In this document: piece by piece, positions 22,126 to 28,382 of the stretch
How positions within the stretch are numbered: position 1 is the first letter of the stretch
How the letters are laid out: each line of letters begins with the position of its first letter
DNA from: a virus
IMG/VR virus record: IMGVR_UViG_3300035182_000244
Location: 1-36,068 of that record
Strand: one strand, 5' to 3'
DNA length: 36,068 bases
Notes under the pieces: model-generated
The model's database searches: none
What the model was told of the DNA's origin: nothing
What the model saw: only the letters and a program-made list of their open reading frames with translations
Made by a program: the position numbers and the translations under genes

Positions 22126-22153
22126 ATTCTATTCCGATGGGCGGAACATGCAA
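22126..22153 (-). promoter_or_regulatory. Leftward early promoter (PL-like)
   Basis: On the - strand, -35 TTGCAT (22148-22153) and -10 TAGAAT (22126-22131) are separated by 16 bp. It would transcribe the whole leftward operon from the pentapeptide gene down to the cassette block. The operator at 22154-22167 abuts the -35 box. Confidence 0.5.
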
Positions 22154-22167
22154 GTGACTTTCGTCAC
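22154..22167. promoter_or_regulatory. Operator GTGAC-N4-GTCAC between divergent promoters
   Basis: Perfect 5-bp inverted repeat GTGACtttcGTCAC placed between the -35 boxes of the leftward (22148-22153) and rightward (22170-22175) promoters, so one bound dimer could control both. The same half-sites and spacer length recur at 27636-27649. The likely ligand is one of the two small helix-turn-helix proteins of the phage. Confidence 0.6.
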
Positions 22168-22169
22168 AG

Positions 22170-22197
22170 TGGACATTTTTTTTATTCGGCATATACT
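22170..22197 (+). promoter_or_regulatory. Rightward early promoter (PR-like)
   Basis: TGGACA (22170-22175), a 16-bp spacer containing a run of eight T, and TATACT (22192-22197). The start of transcription expected about seven bases later coincides with the ATG at 22205, so the first mRNA codon may be the start codon, as in leaderless phage repressor messages. Confidence 0.6.
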
Positions 22198-22204
22198 GTG
22201 GGCC

Positions 22205-22432
22205 ATGACAGACCTCCGTCCCCTCCTCCCCCCCCGTATGCAAATCCGCGAACTCCAGAAAATCTGCGGGTTCAAGTCCTACTCTCAGTTCTGGTGCGTC
22301 GTTACGGGGCGATCCCGCGCCACGGCTGAGGTAGCCGTGAAGATCAGCGCGGCTACAGGCATACCCAAGTCCACCATCCGGCCCGATCTATGGCCGCCAC
22401 GAAAAAGCCGCCGGAGCGACCCGGCGGCTTGA
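22205..22432 (+). CDS. Cro-like helix-turn-helix regulator
   Basis: 75 residues: IRELQKICGFKSYSQFWCVV then TGRSRATAEVAVKISAATGI PKSTIRPDLWP. The C-terminal STIRPDLWP motif is typical of short Cro-like regulators that handle YdaS/Cro-type operators. ATG 22205 has no Shine-Dalgarno and falls at the predicted transcription start, so translation may be leaderless. The divergent position and the operator beside it suggest it controls both early promoters. The last codons overlap a terminator-type hairpin. Confidence 0.72.
   Translation: MTDLRPLLPPRMQIRELQKICGFKSYSQFWCVVTGRSRATAEVAVKISAATGIPKSTIRPDLWPPRKSRRSDPAA
22405..22430 (-). terminator. Hairpin at end of Cro-like gene
   Basis: AAGCCGCCGG and CCGGCGGCTT pair over 10 bp with a six-base loop. 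On the - strand the stem is followed by TTTTTC, a canonical rho-independent terminator for leftward transcripts. On the + strand no T-run follows, so it would act only as an attenuator between the regulator and the replication genes. Confidence 0.6.
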
Positions 22433-22461
22433 ACCACAACCCGTTCACTAGGAGAACGAGC

Positions 22462-22536
22462 ATGATCAAGTATCAACCAAACCCGCACCTTCGGCAAGAT
22501 CTGATTGATGCCTATGAAGCGTGGGGTGGGCGATGA
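22462..22536 (+). CDS. 24-residue peptide
   Basis: MIKYQPNPHLRQDLIDAYEA WGGR, preceded by TAGGAG eight bases before the ATG and overlapping the next ATG at its stop (ATGA). The strong ribosome site and the coupling argue for translation. It may serve mainly to load ribosomes for the next gene. No family known. Confidence 0.5.
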   Translation: MIKYQPNPHLRQDLIDAYEAWGGR

Positions 22537-22682
22537 GCGCCGAGATCATCAGGTTCGACAACCTGATCCACGAGGCCCGCTACGCCTTCCACGCCGAGGA
22601 CTACTCCAGGGCAGAGGCCCTGTTGGCTGAGGCCCACGCCATGGCAGTGAACGCCATGGATGGCGGAGGGGTGGCGTCATGA
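22533..22682 (+). CDS. Small helical protein
   Basis: 49 residues, MSAEIIRFDNLIHEARYAFH followed by an Ala/Glu-rich helix. The start overlaps the preceding stop and the TGA overlaps the RusA-like ATG, a typical phage early-operon pattern. Function unknown. Confidence 0.55.
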   Translation: MSAEIIRFDNLIHEARYAFHAEDYSRAEALLAEAHAMAVNAMDGGGVAS

Positions 22683-23044
22683 CATGGACCCTCCGGCTCG
22701 ATGCTGCCAGCCCCAGCCAGAACATACTCGACCGGATGCACTGGGTGAAGCGCTACCAAATCAAGAACGAATGGCACTCCCGCATTCGATCCGCCAAGGG
22801 CTTCCTGAAGATCCCCAAGGCCACGGGGCCACGGTCCCTGCGGGTGGAGCGCCACGGGCGAGGAACCCTCGACACCGCGAACCTCATCGGAGGGCTCAAG
22901 GGGATCCAGGACTGCCTAGTGGAACTCGGCCTGTTCCTGGACGACAACCCAAAGCATCTCCACTTCCTGATGCCCTCCCAGCACACCCTGAAGCGCGGGG
23001 AACACCCCCACACCATCCTGGTCATCGAGGAGGTGGACGCATGA
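22679..23044 (+). CDS. RusA-like Holliday junction resolvase
   Basis: 121 residues, the usual length of RusA-family endonucleases. SPSQNILDRMHWVKRYQIKN near the N-terminus, then RGTLDTANLIGGLKGIQDCL VELGLFLDDNP: Asp65 and Asp88/Asp89 match the acidic metal-binding positions of RusA (the family D-x-D-N motif reads DTAN here). It would cut four-way junctions arising in phage recombination or resolve branched DNA before packaging. It is flanked by overlapping short genes in the rightward early operon. Confidence 0.78.
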   Translation: MTWTLRLDAASPSQNILDRMHWVKRYQIKNEWHSRIRSAKGFLKIPKATGPRSLRVERHGRGTLDTANLIGGLKGIQDCLVELGLFLDDNPKHLHFLMPSQHTLKRGEHPHTILVIEEVDA

Positions 23045-23241
23045 CCACCCTCCGCGAACTCTCCATGCAAGCCTCCGCCCTTGCCGTCCAGGTGGCCCAG
23101 GAACATCACGCCGGCCAGGATGACCCCTACGTCAAAATCAGGGTCGAGGAGGCCGTAGAGAGCCTCTTGAAGGCCAAGGCAGCGCTGTCCAGGGCCCACC
23201 GTCACATCTATGGCGACGATCCGATCTCTGGGGTGGCGTGA
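23041..23241 (+). CDS. Small helical protein
   Basis: 66 residues: MTTLRELSMQASALAVQVAQ EHHAG, then a helical segment VEEAVESLLKAKAALSRAHR. It overlaps RusA-like (ATGA) and its TGA overlaps the next ATG. No motif recognised; part of the replication operon. Confidence 0.6.
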   Translation: MTTLRELSMQASALAVQVAQEHHAGQDDPYVKIRVEEAVESLLKAKAALSRAHRHIYGDDPISGVA

Positions 23242-24056
23242 TGGCAGCTCCATGGTTCAAGCTCTACTCAAAAGAGATCCTGTCGGACCCCAAGGTCAAG
23301 CTCCTGGATCATGACCACCTTGGTAAGCTCCTGCTTCTGTGGGCCTTTGCGAATGAGGATGGGTGCTGCATTCCCTCCGACCCAGAAGCAATTGGAAAGC
23401 TCCTCGGTGTCGCAAACAAAAACCAAATGGTTAAGCATTTGGTTTGGATTAAGCGATTCTTCACCCCGGTTGAGGGTGACGATTCCCGGCTCATCAGCCT
23501 CCGGCTAAAGGAGGAGCAGGAGGCCTACGAGTCGAAGTGTGACCAACTCCGGCTGAATGGGCAGAAGGGAGGGCGACCAAGAAAACCAAAAGCAGAACCA
23601 TTTGGTTATCCATCTGCTGAACCAGATGTGAACCAAACACAAACCGAAGTGGGAAGTGGGAAGAAAGAAAAAGATTCTACCCCTACCCCTTCGGGTCCGG
23701 GGAAGCGTAGCCGCAGGGGGCGCGGGGAGATCCTGGAAGCCTTCAGCCCAGAGGCAAGCCGGATCGTGGGGGAACTCAGGCCCATATGGCGGAAGGAAGA
23801 TCCAGACGGGAGGCCGATCCGGGTTGATCTGAGCCTATGGGGCCAGCGGCTGGACGAGATCCTGAGGGCCCATCCAGAAGTCACGCCCGACCTGCTCATC
23901 GAAGCCGGCAGGGGCTACCTCGGGTCCGAGCGGTTCCGCTACCAGGCCCCGCAATTCTTCTTCGGCGTAGGCAAGGAGGGCGCTGAGGCGGCATGGGTGG
24001 GCTACGTGCGCCTGCTGATCACCAAGCGCAAATCGGAGGTGCCCCATGCGAGCTGA
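23241..24056 (+). CDS. Replication initiation / helicase loader protein (DnaD- or lambda O-like)
   Basis: 271 residues. Residues 1-105 (MAAPWFKLYSKEILSDPKVK LL, GKLLLLWAFANEDGCCIPSD, LRLKEEQEAYESKCDQLRLN) form the winged-helix-like region common in phage replication proteins related to DnaD/DUF1376. A Lys/Arg/Pro/Thr-rich linker follows (residues about 108-155), and then a C-terminal helical domain ending with YQAPQFFFGV. Directly upstream of a DnaB-like helicase with an 11-base overlap, it is inferred to bind the origin and recruit the helicase. The origin itself was not located, but AT-richer repeated AACCAAA-type stretches inside this gene (23420-23650) are candidates. Confidence 0.75.
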   Translation: MAAPWFKLYSKEILSDPKVKLLDHDHLGKLLLLWAFANEDGCCIPSDPEAIGKLLGVANKNQMVKHLVWIKRFFTPVEGDDSRLISLRLKEEQEAYESKCDQLRLNGQKGGRPRKPKAEPFGYPSAEPDVNQTQTEVGSGKKEKDSTPTPSGPGKRSRRGRGEILEAFSPEASRIVGELRPIWRKEDPDGRPIRVDLSLWGQRLDEILRAHPEVTPDLLIEAGRGYLGSERFRYQAPQFFFGVGKEGAEAAWVGYVRLLITKRKSEVPHAS

Positions 24057-25416
24057 CATCAAAATGCCTGAAGACGTGGATGCCGAGCGGAGTTTTCTTG
24101 CCACCGTCTGCACCCCTGGTGCTGGCCCGGCCTGTTTCGAGGCCGTGGCGTCCCTGGCAGATGAGGACTTCGTGCATCCAAGGCATCGGGCTGTGTTCCG
24201 CGCGCTCAAGGTGCTTCTCGCAGAGGGGACCGAGGTCCACAGCCTGACACTCAAAGATGCCCTGGAACGGACACACGAACTCAGCAAGGCTGGGGGTGCC
24301 ACAGGGGTCATTGAGATCCTGGCAGCGGACGATATGGGCAACCCCATGCACCTTGCTGAGATCATCGCCCGGAAGGCCAGGCTGCGGAAGTTGATCCACG
24401 CCGGCGCGGAACTGACCAGGGCGGCTGCATCCGAGGAAGATACCCCTGAAGCCATCATCGCCATGGCGTCATCCCGTCTGGCTGACCTGACCTCCGCCAA
24501 GGAAGGCAAGGGCCTCCGGGCCATAGGGACCATCGGGGAAGGGGCCTGGAACCGTCTGGAAGGTGCCTGGGAGGGCCGGGGCATCCCCGGTGTGACCACA
24601 GGCCTCCCGAGGCTGGACAGGATGCTCAAAGGGGGCTTCAAGCCCGGGCAACTCATCGTTCTGGCGGCGCGGCCCGGTATCGGAAAGTCCACAATGGCCC
24701 GGAATTGGGCCATGCGATGCGCGCAGTTCACGGCTGCCGCAGCCCTCTTCAGCTTGGAGATGGGGGCGGAGGAGGTCTGGGAGGCCTTGGCCGCCAACCT
24801 TGCGGGCGTGGATTCCATGCGCCTCGGCACCGGGGATCTCACCCATGCCGAGCGGGCCCGTGTCCAGATCGCCCGGGAGGATCTGGCCGGACTGCCCCTG
24901 CTGGTGGACGACCAGGCTGAGATCACCATACCCGAGATCCGGGGGCGCGTGGACCGCGCCGCTGCGAAATACGGCGGTCTGGGCCTCGCCCTAGTGGATT
25001 ACCTCCAGCTCGTCTCCAGCCCCAAAGGCCAGAGCAAGGGCCAGACTGAGGCCATCCGCGTCGGGGACATCAGCCGTGGCCTAAAACTCATGGCCAAGGA
25101 TGCCGGGATTCCCGTGGTGGTTCTCAGCCAGCTCAACCGGGAGATCGAGAAGGGAAATGGGCGCCGGCCCAACCTGTCCGATCTCCGGGATTCCGGAGCC
25201 ATCGAGCAGGACGCGGACATCGTGATTTTCATACACCGGAAGGGCGAGGGCCAGGATGCCAGTTACGAGCTGATCGTGGCCAAGCACCGGGGCGGGAAGA
25301 CGGGGACCATCCACCTCCAGGCAGATCTCTCGACATACACGTTCCGGGAACTGGACCGGGAAACCGAGCCGGCGATCCTCCAGCGGGCGGCATGTTCGGA
25401 TGAGGCGTGGTCATGA
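24046..25416 (+). CDS. Replicative DNA helicase, DnaB-like
   Basis: 456 residues. The N-terminal helical domain (residues 8-130) is followed by the RecA-like ATPase domain: Walker A AARPGIGKST (208-216), FSLEMGAEEV (motif H1a, 235-244), Walker B LALVDYLQL (314-322), VVVLSQLNREIEKG (357-370) and LSDLRDSGAIEQDAD (378-391), all typical of hexameric DnaB helicases. It unwinds the fork 5' to 3' at phage replication. It overlaps the upstream loader gene, and its TGA lies in an ATGA overlap with a possible 13-codon frame leading to the next gene. Confidence 0.93.
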   Translation: MRADIKMPEDVDAERSFLATVCTPGAGPACFEAVASLADEDFVHPRHRAVFRALKVLLAEGTEVHSLTLKDALERTHELSKAGGATGVIEILAADDMGNPMHLAEIIARKARLRKLIHAGAELTRAAASEEDTPEAIIAMASSRLADLTSAKEGKGLRAIGTIGEGAWNRLEGAWEGRGIPGVTTGLPRLDRMLKGGFKPGQLIVLAARPGIGKSTMARNWAMRCAQFTAAAALFSLEMGAEEVWEALAANLAGVDSMRLGTGDLTHAERARVQIAREDLAGLPLLVDDQAEITIPEIRGRVDRAAAKYGGLGLALVDYLQLVSSPKGQSKGQTEAIRVGDISRGLKLMAKDAGIPVVVLSQLNREIEKGNGRRPNLSDLRDSGAIEQDADIVIFIHRKGEGQDASYELIVAKHRGGKTGTIHLQADLSTYTFRELDRETEPAILQRAACSDEAWS

Positions 25417-25450
25417 TTGCCAAAGGATCGGAACAGTTCCAGGAGGTCGC

Positions 25451-25951
25451 ATGAAGCGCACCTCCCTGAGTCCCAAGCGCACCAAGCCCCGCCGTTCCAT
25501 AACAGAGAACCATCCAATGCCCTTCGACAGAATGGAGCCCGACATGCTTCCCACCGAACAAACCACAGGATTAACCGAGGCCGAATTCCTGGCCCGATGC
25601 CGAGTCGCCTACCGTTACGGCCTGGGCAGGCCAGAGATTGCAAGGCTCATGGCAAGTTGGCTTGATGCTGTGATGCGCTACGAGCACAGTCTGCTTTCCA
25701 ACGGCCAGACCCAGGGCCGCGACTGGCTGGACTTCCTGAAGGCCGAGGATGAACGCACTGGGAAGGGCAAGCGCACCCTAGCCAGCGATCCCGATGGATA
25801 CGCCCTACAGCAGATCGCCGCCGTATTCTCGCACCCGTGCCAGGAGTGCGCGGCCTCGCTGGAGGCATGGCACACCCGGCCTGGGTTCTGCACCCACCGA
25901 TCCTCGAATCCCGCTCCCAAGAATCGCCCCCTGCCCAACACCCTCGGCTAA
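25451..25951 (+). CDS. Hypothetical early protein
   Basis: 166 residues; ATG 25451 has AGGAGG four bases upstream. The first 16 residues (MKRTSLSPKRTKPRRS) are basic and resemble the start of the next protein (MLRRSPLRPKRPTPRRK). The middle is helical with EAEFLARCRVAYRYGLGRPE IARL, a possible helix-turn-helix, and the C-terminal part has CQECAASLEAW...CTH, a possible zinc site. It is located between the helicase and a Ref-like nuclease in the rightward operon. No family recognised. Confidence 0.6.
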   Translation: MKRTSLSPKRTKPRRSITENHPMPFDRMEPDMLPTEQTTGLTEAEFLARCRVAYRYGLGRPEIARLMASWLDAVMRYEHSLLSNGQTQGRDWLDFLKAEDERTGKGKRTLASDPDGYALQQIAAVFSHPCQECAASLEAWHTRPGFCTHRSSNPAPKNRPLPNTLG

Positions 25952-25953
25952 TC

Positions 25954-26397
25954 ATGCTACGCAGGTCCCCCCTCCGGCCCAAGCGCCCGACACCCAGGCG
26001 CAAGGGCAAGCCCGCCCCCCGCATCAAGGTTGGGCGGGTAGAGGACCCGGAACACCTGGCACTGGTTCGTGCCCTGCCCTGCATCGTCTGCGGAGCCCCG
26101 CCACCCAGCGAGGCACACCACCCCCGCGATGGCCAGGGCATGGGGCAGAAGGCCGACGATCATCAGGCCATCAGCCTCTGCGCCGTCTGCCACCGAACCG
26201 GACCCAACGCTTTCCACCGGATCGGGAAGCGGGCATGGGAGGCACTGTATGGTCCCCAGCGGGAACATGCAGAGCGGACGCGGGCCATTCTCCACGAGAC
26301 CGACCTTTCGCCACTAGTCCTTTCTTACACCAAGTTGACCTGGCCTTCGGACGAGAAGATACTGGCCGACCTGCGCAACCTCGATAAATCCAAGTGA
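25954..26397 (+). CDS. Ref-like (RecA-dependent nuclease type) HNH protein
   Basis: 147 residues from ATG 25954. A basic N-terminus (RRSPLRPKRPTPRRK) is followed by Cys43-x2-Cys46 (LPCIVCG), SEAHHPRDG (His55, His56), GMGQKADDHQAISLCAVCHR (Cys76, Cys79, His80) and His88. This is the layout of the P1 Ref / DUF968-type HNH proteins, which cut DNA held in RecA filaments or act as recombination nucleases. The assignment to Ref is by motif order, and NinG/Rap is the alternative. No Shine-Dalgarno is visible; the start lies two bases after the upstream stop, so coupling is likely. Confidence 0.72.
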   Translation: MLRRSPLRPKRPTPRRKGKPAPRIKVGRVEDPEHLALVRALPCIVCGAPPPSEAHHPRDGQGMGQKADDHQAISLCAVCHRTGPNAFHRIGKRAWEALYGPQREHAERTRAILHETDLSPLVLSYTKLTWPSDEKILADLRNLDKSK

Positions 26398-26418
26398 TAT
26401 TGCACATCTGGAGGAACC

Positions 26419-26718
26419 ATGAACCAAACCCAAGCCGCCGAGGATGTTCTGGCCGAGCGTCAGCGACAGATCGAAGAAGAAGGTTGGACCCCCGAACACG
26501 ATGACGGGCACCCCTATGGCGAACTCGGCATGGCCGCCGCCTGCTACGCCGTGGAGGCGTCATCCAACATCACTCTGGACCACGACCTGTGCGGTGCGCC
26601 GCCAGAGTGGCCATGGGAGCCGAAGTGGTGGAAGCCATCCGTGGAGCCTCGGCGCAACCTCGTCAAGGCCGCCGCTCTCATCCTCGCTGAAATCGAACGA
26701 CTCGACCGCCAAGCATAA
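26419..26718 (+). CDS. Conserved phage protein of unknown function
   Basis: 99 residues: AAEDVLAERQRQIEEEGWTP EHDDGH, GELGMAAACYA, PPEWPWEPKWWKP, RRNLVKAAALILAEIERLDR. This is a widely distributed phage/prophage family with exactly these blocks and no experimentally known role to my knowledge. CTGGAGGAACC before the ATG is a strong ribosome site, repeated word for word before the next gene. Confidence 0.78.
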   Translation: MNQTQAAEDVLAERQRQIEEEGWTPEHDDGHPYGELGMAAACYAVEASSNITLDHDLCGAPPEWPWEPKWWKPSVEPRRNLVKAAALILAEIERLDRQA

Positions 26719-26739
26719 GCCCTCCCATCTGGAGGAACC

Positions 26740-27204
26740 ATGATCAAGTTCCCCCCCTACTGCCTCCAGCCCCTACCCCATCCATCACGGACGAACGCAT
26801 GCAAGGCCATCATGGGGGCACCTGACGGTTACTGGGTCACGATCCAGGACGAAACCCGCACCCTTGAGCAGAACAGGCTCCTGTGGCCCCTTCTGACCCT
26901 GTGGGAGAAACACCAGCCGATGGTGATCAATGGCGAGAAGGGCCCAGCATCCAAGGAGGCATGGAAGACGATTCTCTTGGCCGGGTTCAGGAAGGAAAAA
27001 TCCGAGTGTCCGACCTTCGCCCTTGGCTTGGACGGTGAGCTTGTGCCACTTGGATACTCTACCCGCATCATGGGGAAGCGCGAGTTTGCCGACTTCCTGA
27101 CCTTCATCCTTGCCGCCACTGGATCGAGGGGGATGGAACTTAAACAGCGCGAGGAAATTGACGCATACATCAAAAAACACGGCAAGTTAAAGGATGTTGC
27201 GTGA
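26740..27204 (+). CDS. NinB-like (lambda Orf) recombination protein
   Basis: 154 residues. ETRTLEQNRLLWPLLTLWEK, SKEAWKTILLAGF, VPLGYSTRIMGKREFADFLT are the blocks of the NinB family. Lambda Orf/NinB binds single-stranded DNA and SSB and replaces RecFOR functions in Red recombination, which fits the RecT/Bet gene of this phage. It is preceded by TCTGGAGGAACC. Its 3' end overlaps by 18 bases the end of the leftward regulator gene at 27187. Confidence 0.75.
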   Translation: MIKFPPYCLQPLPHPSRTNACKAIMGAPDGYWVTIQDETRTLEQNRLLWPLLTLWEKHQPMVINGEKGPASKEAWKTILLAGFRKEKSECPTFALGLDGELVPLGYSTRIMGKREFADFLTFILAATGSRGMELKQREEIDAYIKKHGKLKDVA

Positions 27205-27381
27205 TCCATCCATCGCCTGGTCAATCATCGCCTGTGCCTGCCTGCTGGGTTTCCGTGTCCCGTGTGCCCAGTGGTGGACAGATCGAGCCGACGCATGGAG
27301 TGCATCGGCCAGCGCCTGGACGCCCCCCAGCCGCAGGGCCAGGGAGCGCCATGGTTCTGGGAGAGTGGTGGGGCGAGGCAT
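27187..27381 (-). CDS. Small helix-turn-helix regulator
   Basis: 64 residues: WRSLALRLGGVQALADALHA SARSVHHWAHGTRKPSRQA, a Cro/CI-type helix-turn-helix with the recognition helix around SARSVHHWA. ATG 27381 shares its A with the upstream TGA and has GGAGG seven bases before it. It converges with the NinB-like gene. It may recognise the GTGAC-N4-GTCAC operators and act on this operon and on the early promoters. Confidence 0.72.
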   Translation of the reverse strand: MPRPTTLPEPWRSLALRLGGVQALADALHASARSVHHWAHGTRKPSRQAQAMIDQAMDGSRNIL

Positions 27382-27551
27382 CACCATACCTCCATGACGA
27401 AGTGGGACCGGGACTCAATGGCTCGGGCGGTAACGGTGGCAGGCAGGCCCTCAATGCCGGAGGCGTATCGAGCCAATTCAGTCAGGGCATCGTATGCAAC
27501 GCGGTTATTCATTCTGTCGAAGTCTTGTCCGGTTGCGAGTTTGATGGTCAT
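27381..27551 (-). CDS. Small hypothetical protein of the leftward regulator operon
   Basis: 56 residues: MTIKLATGQDFDRMNNRVAY DALTELARYA ... ARAIESRSHFVMEVW. ATG 27551 has ACAGGAG nearby; the longer frame to 27590 is not needed. The stop overlaps the start of the helix-turn-helix gene (TGATG). No motif. It may be a partner or antagonist of that regulator. Confidence 0.6.
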   Translation of the reverse strand: MTIKLATGQDFDRMNNRVAYDALTELARYASGIEGLPATVTARAIESRSHFVMEVW

Positions 27552-27590
27552 CGTAGCTCCTGTGTTGTGGGTTCCAATCCCCACACACAC

Positions 27591-27619
27591 AGTATCGGTC
27601 CAGTGTTCCGAATCGTCAA
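27591..27619 (-). promoter_or_regulatory. Leftward sigma-70-type promoter of regulator operon
   Basis: On the - strand TTGACG (27614-27619), a 17-bp spacer and GATACT (27591-27596). It is close to consensus and the best promoter seen in the window. Transcription would begin near 27584 and give a leader of about 33 bases before ATG 27551. Confidence 0.65.
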
Positions 27620-27635
27620 GGGTAAATATTCAACT

Positions 27636-27649
27636 GTGACCAAAGTCAC
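27636..27649. promoter_or_regulatory. Second operator GTGAC-N4-GTCAC
   Basis: GTGACcaaaGTCAC, the same half-sites and spacing as 22154-22167. It lies 16 bp upstream of the leftward -35 box and 12 bp before the start of the rightward gene at 27662, so it may regulate the late region as well as the regulator operon. Confidence 0.6.
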
Positions 27650-27661
27650 ATGGGAGGCATC

Positions 27662-27757
27662 ATGATCCAGGCAACCATCCACGGCGCGAAACTGATTGGA
27701 GCGGCTGGAATGTGCCGCGCATGGGCCGACGGGATCGAACAGGAGACGCAGCCATGA
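27662..27757 (+). CDS. 31-residue peptide
   Basis: MIQATIHGAKLIGAAGMCRA WADG..., with GGGAGG four bases upstream of the ATG and an ATGA overlap with the next small gene. It is the first frame after the operator, at the head of the rightward late unit. No family recognised. Confidence 0.5.
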   Translation: MIQATIHGAKLIGAAGMCRAWADGIEQETQP

Positions 27758-27852
27758 GACGCCCCCGCACCGCACTCGGCCTATGGGTTGCCGCCATCAT
27801 CACAACCATCGTCGCATGTCGGTATTGGGACTCTATCTGGGGGAAACGGTAA
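27754..27852 (+). CDS. 32-residue single-span membrane peptide
   Basis: MRRPRTALGLWVAAIITTIV ACRYWDSIWGKR: positively charged start, one hydrophobic helix (residues 8-22) and a basic end. It is coupled by overlaps on both sides (27754 and 27852). Small membrane peptides next to the terminase are common, but the role is unknown. Confidence 0.5.
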   Translation: MRRPRTALGLWVAAIITTIVACRYWDSIWGKR

Positions 27853-28382
27853 TGGCTGGCAGACCTTCAAAGCTCACAGACCGCCAATGGGGAGAGATCG
27901 GCAGGCGGCTGGCCCAAGGAGAAAGCGCGGCGTCACTGTCGAGAGAGTTCAAGGTTGGAACGGCCCGCATATCGGAACGATTTTCAGGTAAGACGAAAAG
28001 AATCAAAGACCTGGCGAACAAAATAGTTAGCCTTGATCAAGAGGTGGACTCACTACCTATTTCGGAACGATCTTCCGTTATTACGCTTTCAGACAGCCTA
28101 AAGGGAATCGCTACAGGACTTGCAAGCGCAGGAGCGTCTGGGGCGAGCGCGGCTGCAAAGCTGGCCAAGATCGCAAACAAGATGGCCGATTCAGTGGATC
28201 ACAACAGCACTGCGGAGGATTTCCGACCCGTGGCCGCTGCACTGGACACGGCGAACAGAGCATCCAGCACAGGGCTCGGGTTGATCGCGGCAAACAAGGG
28301 CAAGGGGAACGAGGAAGCGGTCAAAACCCCTTTCACGGCAAGCCAGCTTCGCAGAATGGCTGACCTCATGGACGAGTCGTGA
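27852..28382 (+). CDS. Terminase small subunit (probable)
   Basis: 176 residues. The N-terminal MAGRPSKLTDRQWGEIGRRL AQGESAASLSREFKVGTARI is a helix-turn-helix typical of terminase small subunits, followed by a helical oligomerisation region and a C-terminal tail likely to contact the large subunit. It recognises the packaging site and starts DNA packaging. The GTG of the large subunit overlaps its stop (GTGA). Confidence 0.75.
   Translation: MAGRPSKLTDRQWGEIGRRLAQGESAASLSREFKVGTARISERFSGKTKRIKDLANKIVSLDQEVDSLPISERSSVITLSDSLKGIATGLASAGASGASAAAKLAKIANKMADSVDHNSTAEDFRPVAAALDTANRASSTGLGLIAANKGKGNEEAVKTPFTASQLRRMADLMDES

Noticed and set aside
23420-23650. Replication origin in the AACCAAA-rich part of the loader gene
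   Set aside because: The AACCAAA-type words occur irregularly and not as clear iterons; mentioned only as a candidate within the gene entry.
27567-27584. tRNA T-arm-like stem-loop (GTGGG...CCCAC around TTCCAAT), possible tRNA-derived attachment site
   Set aside because: The loop is 8 bases and lacks the TTCRA consensus, no other tRNA arms are found around it, and there is no integrase gene. It lies in the leader of the leftward regulator operon.
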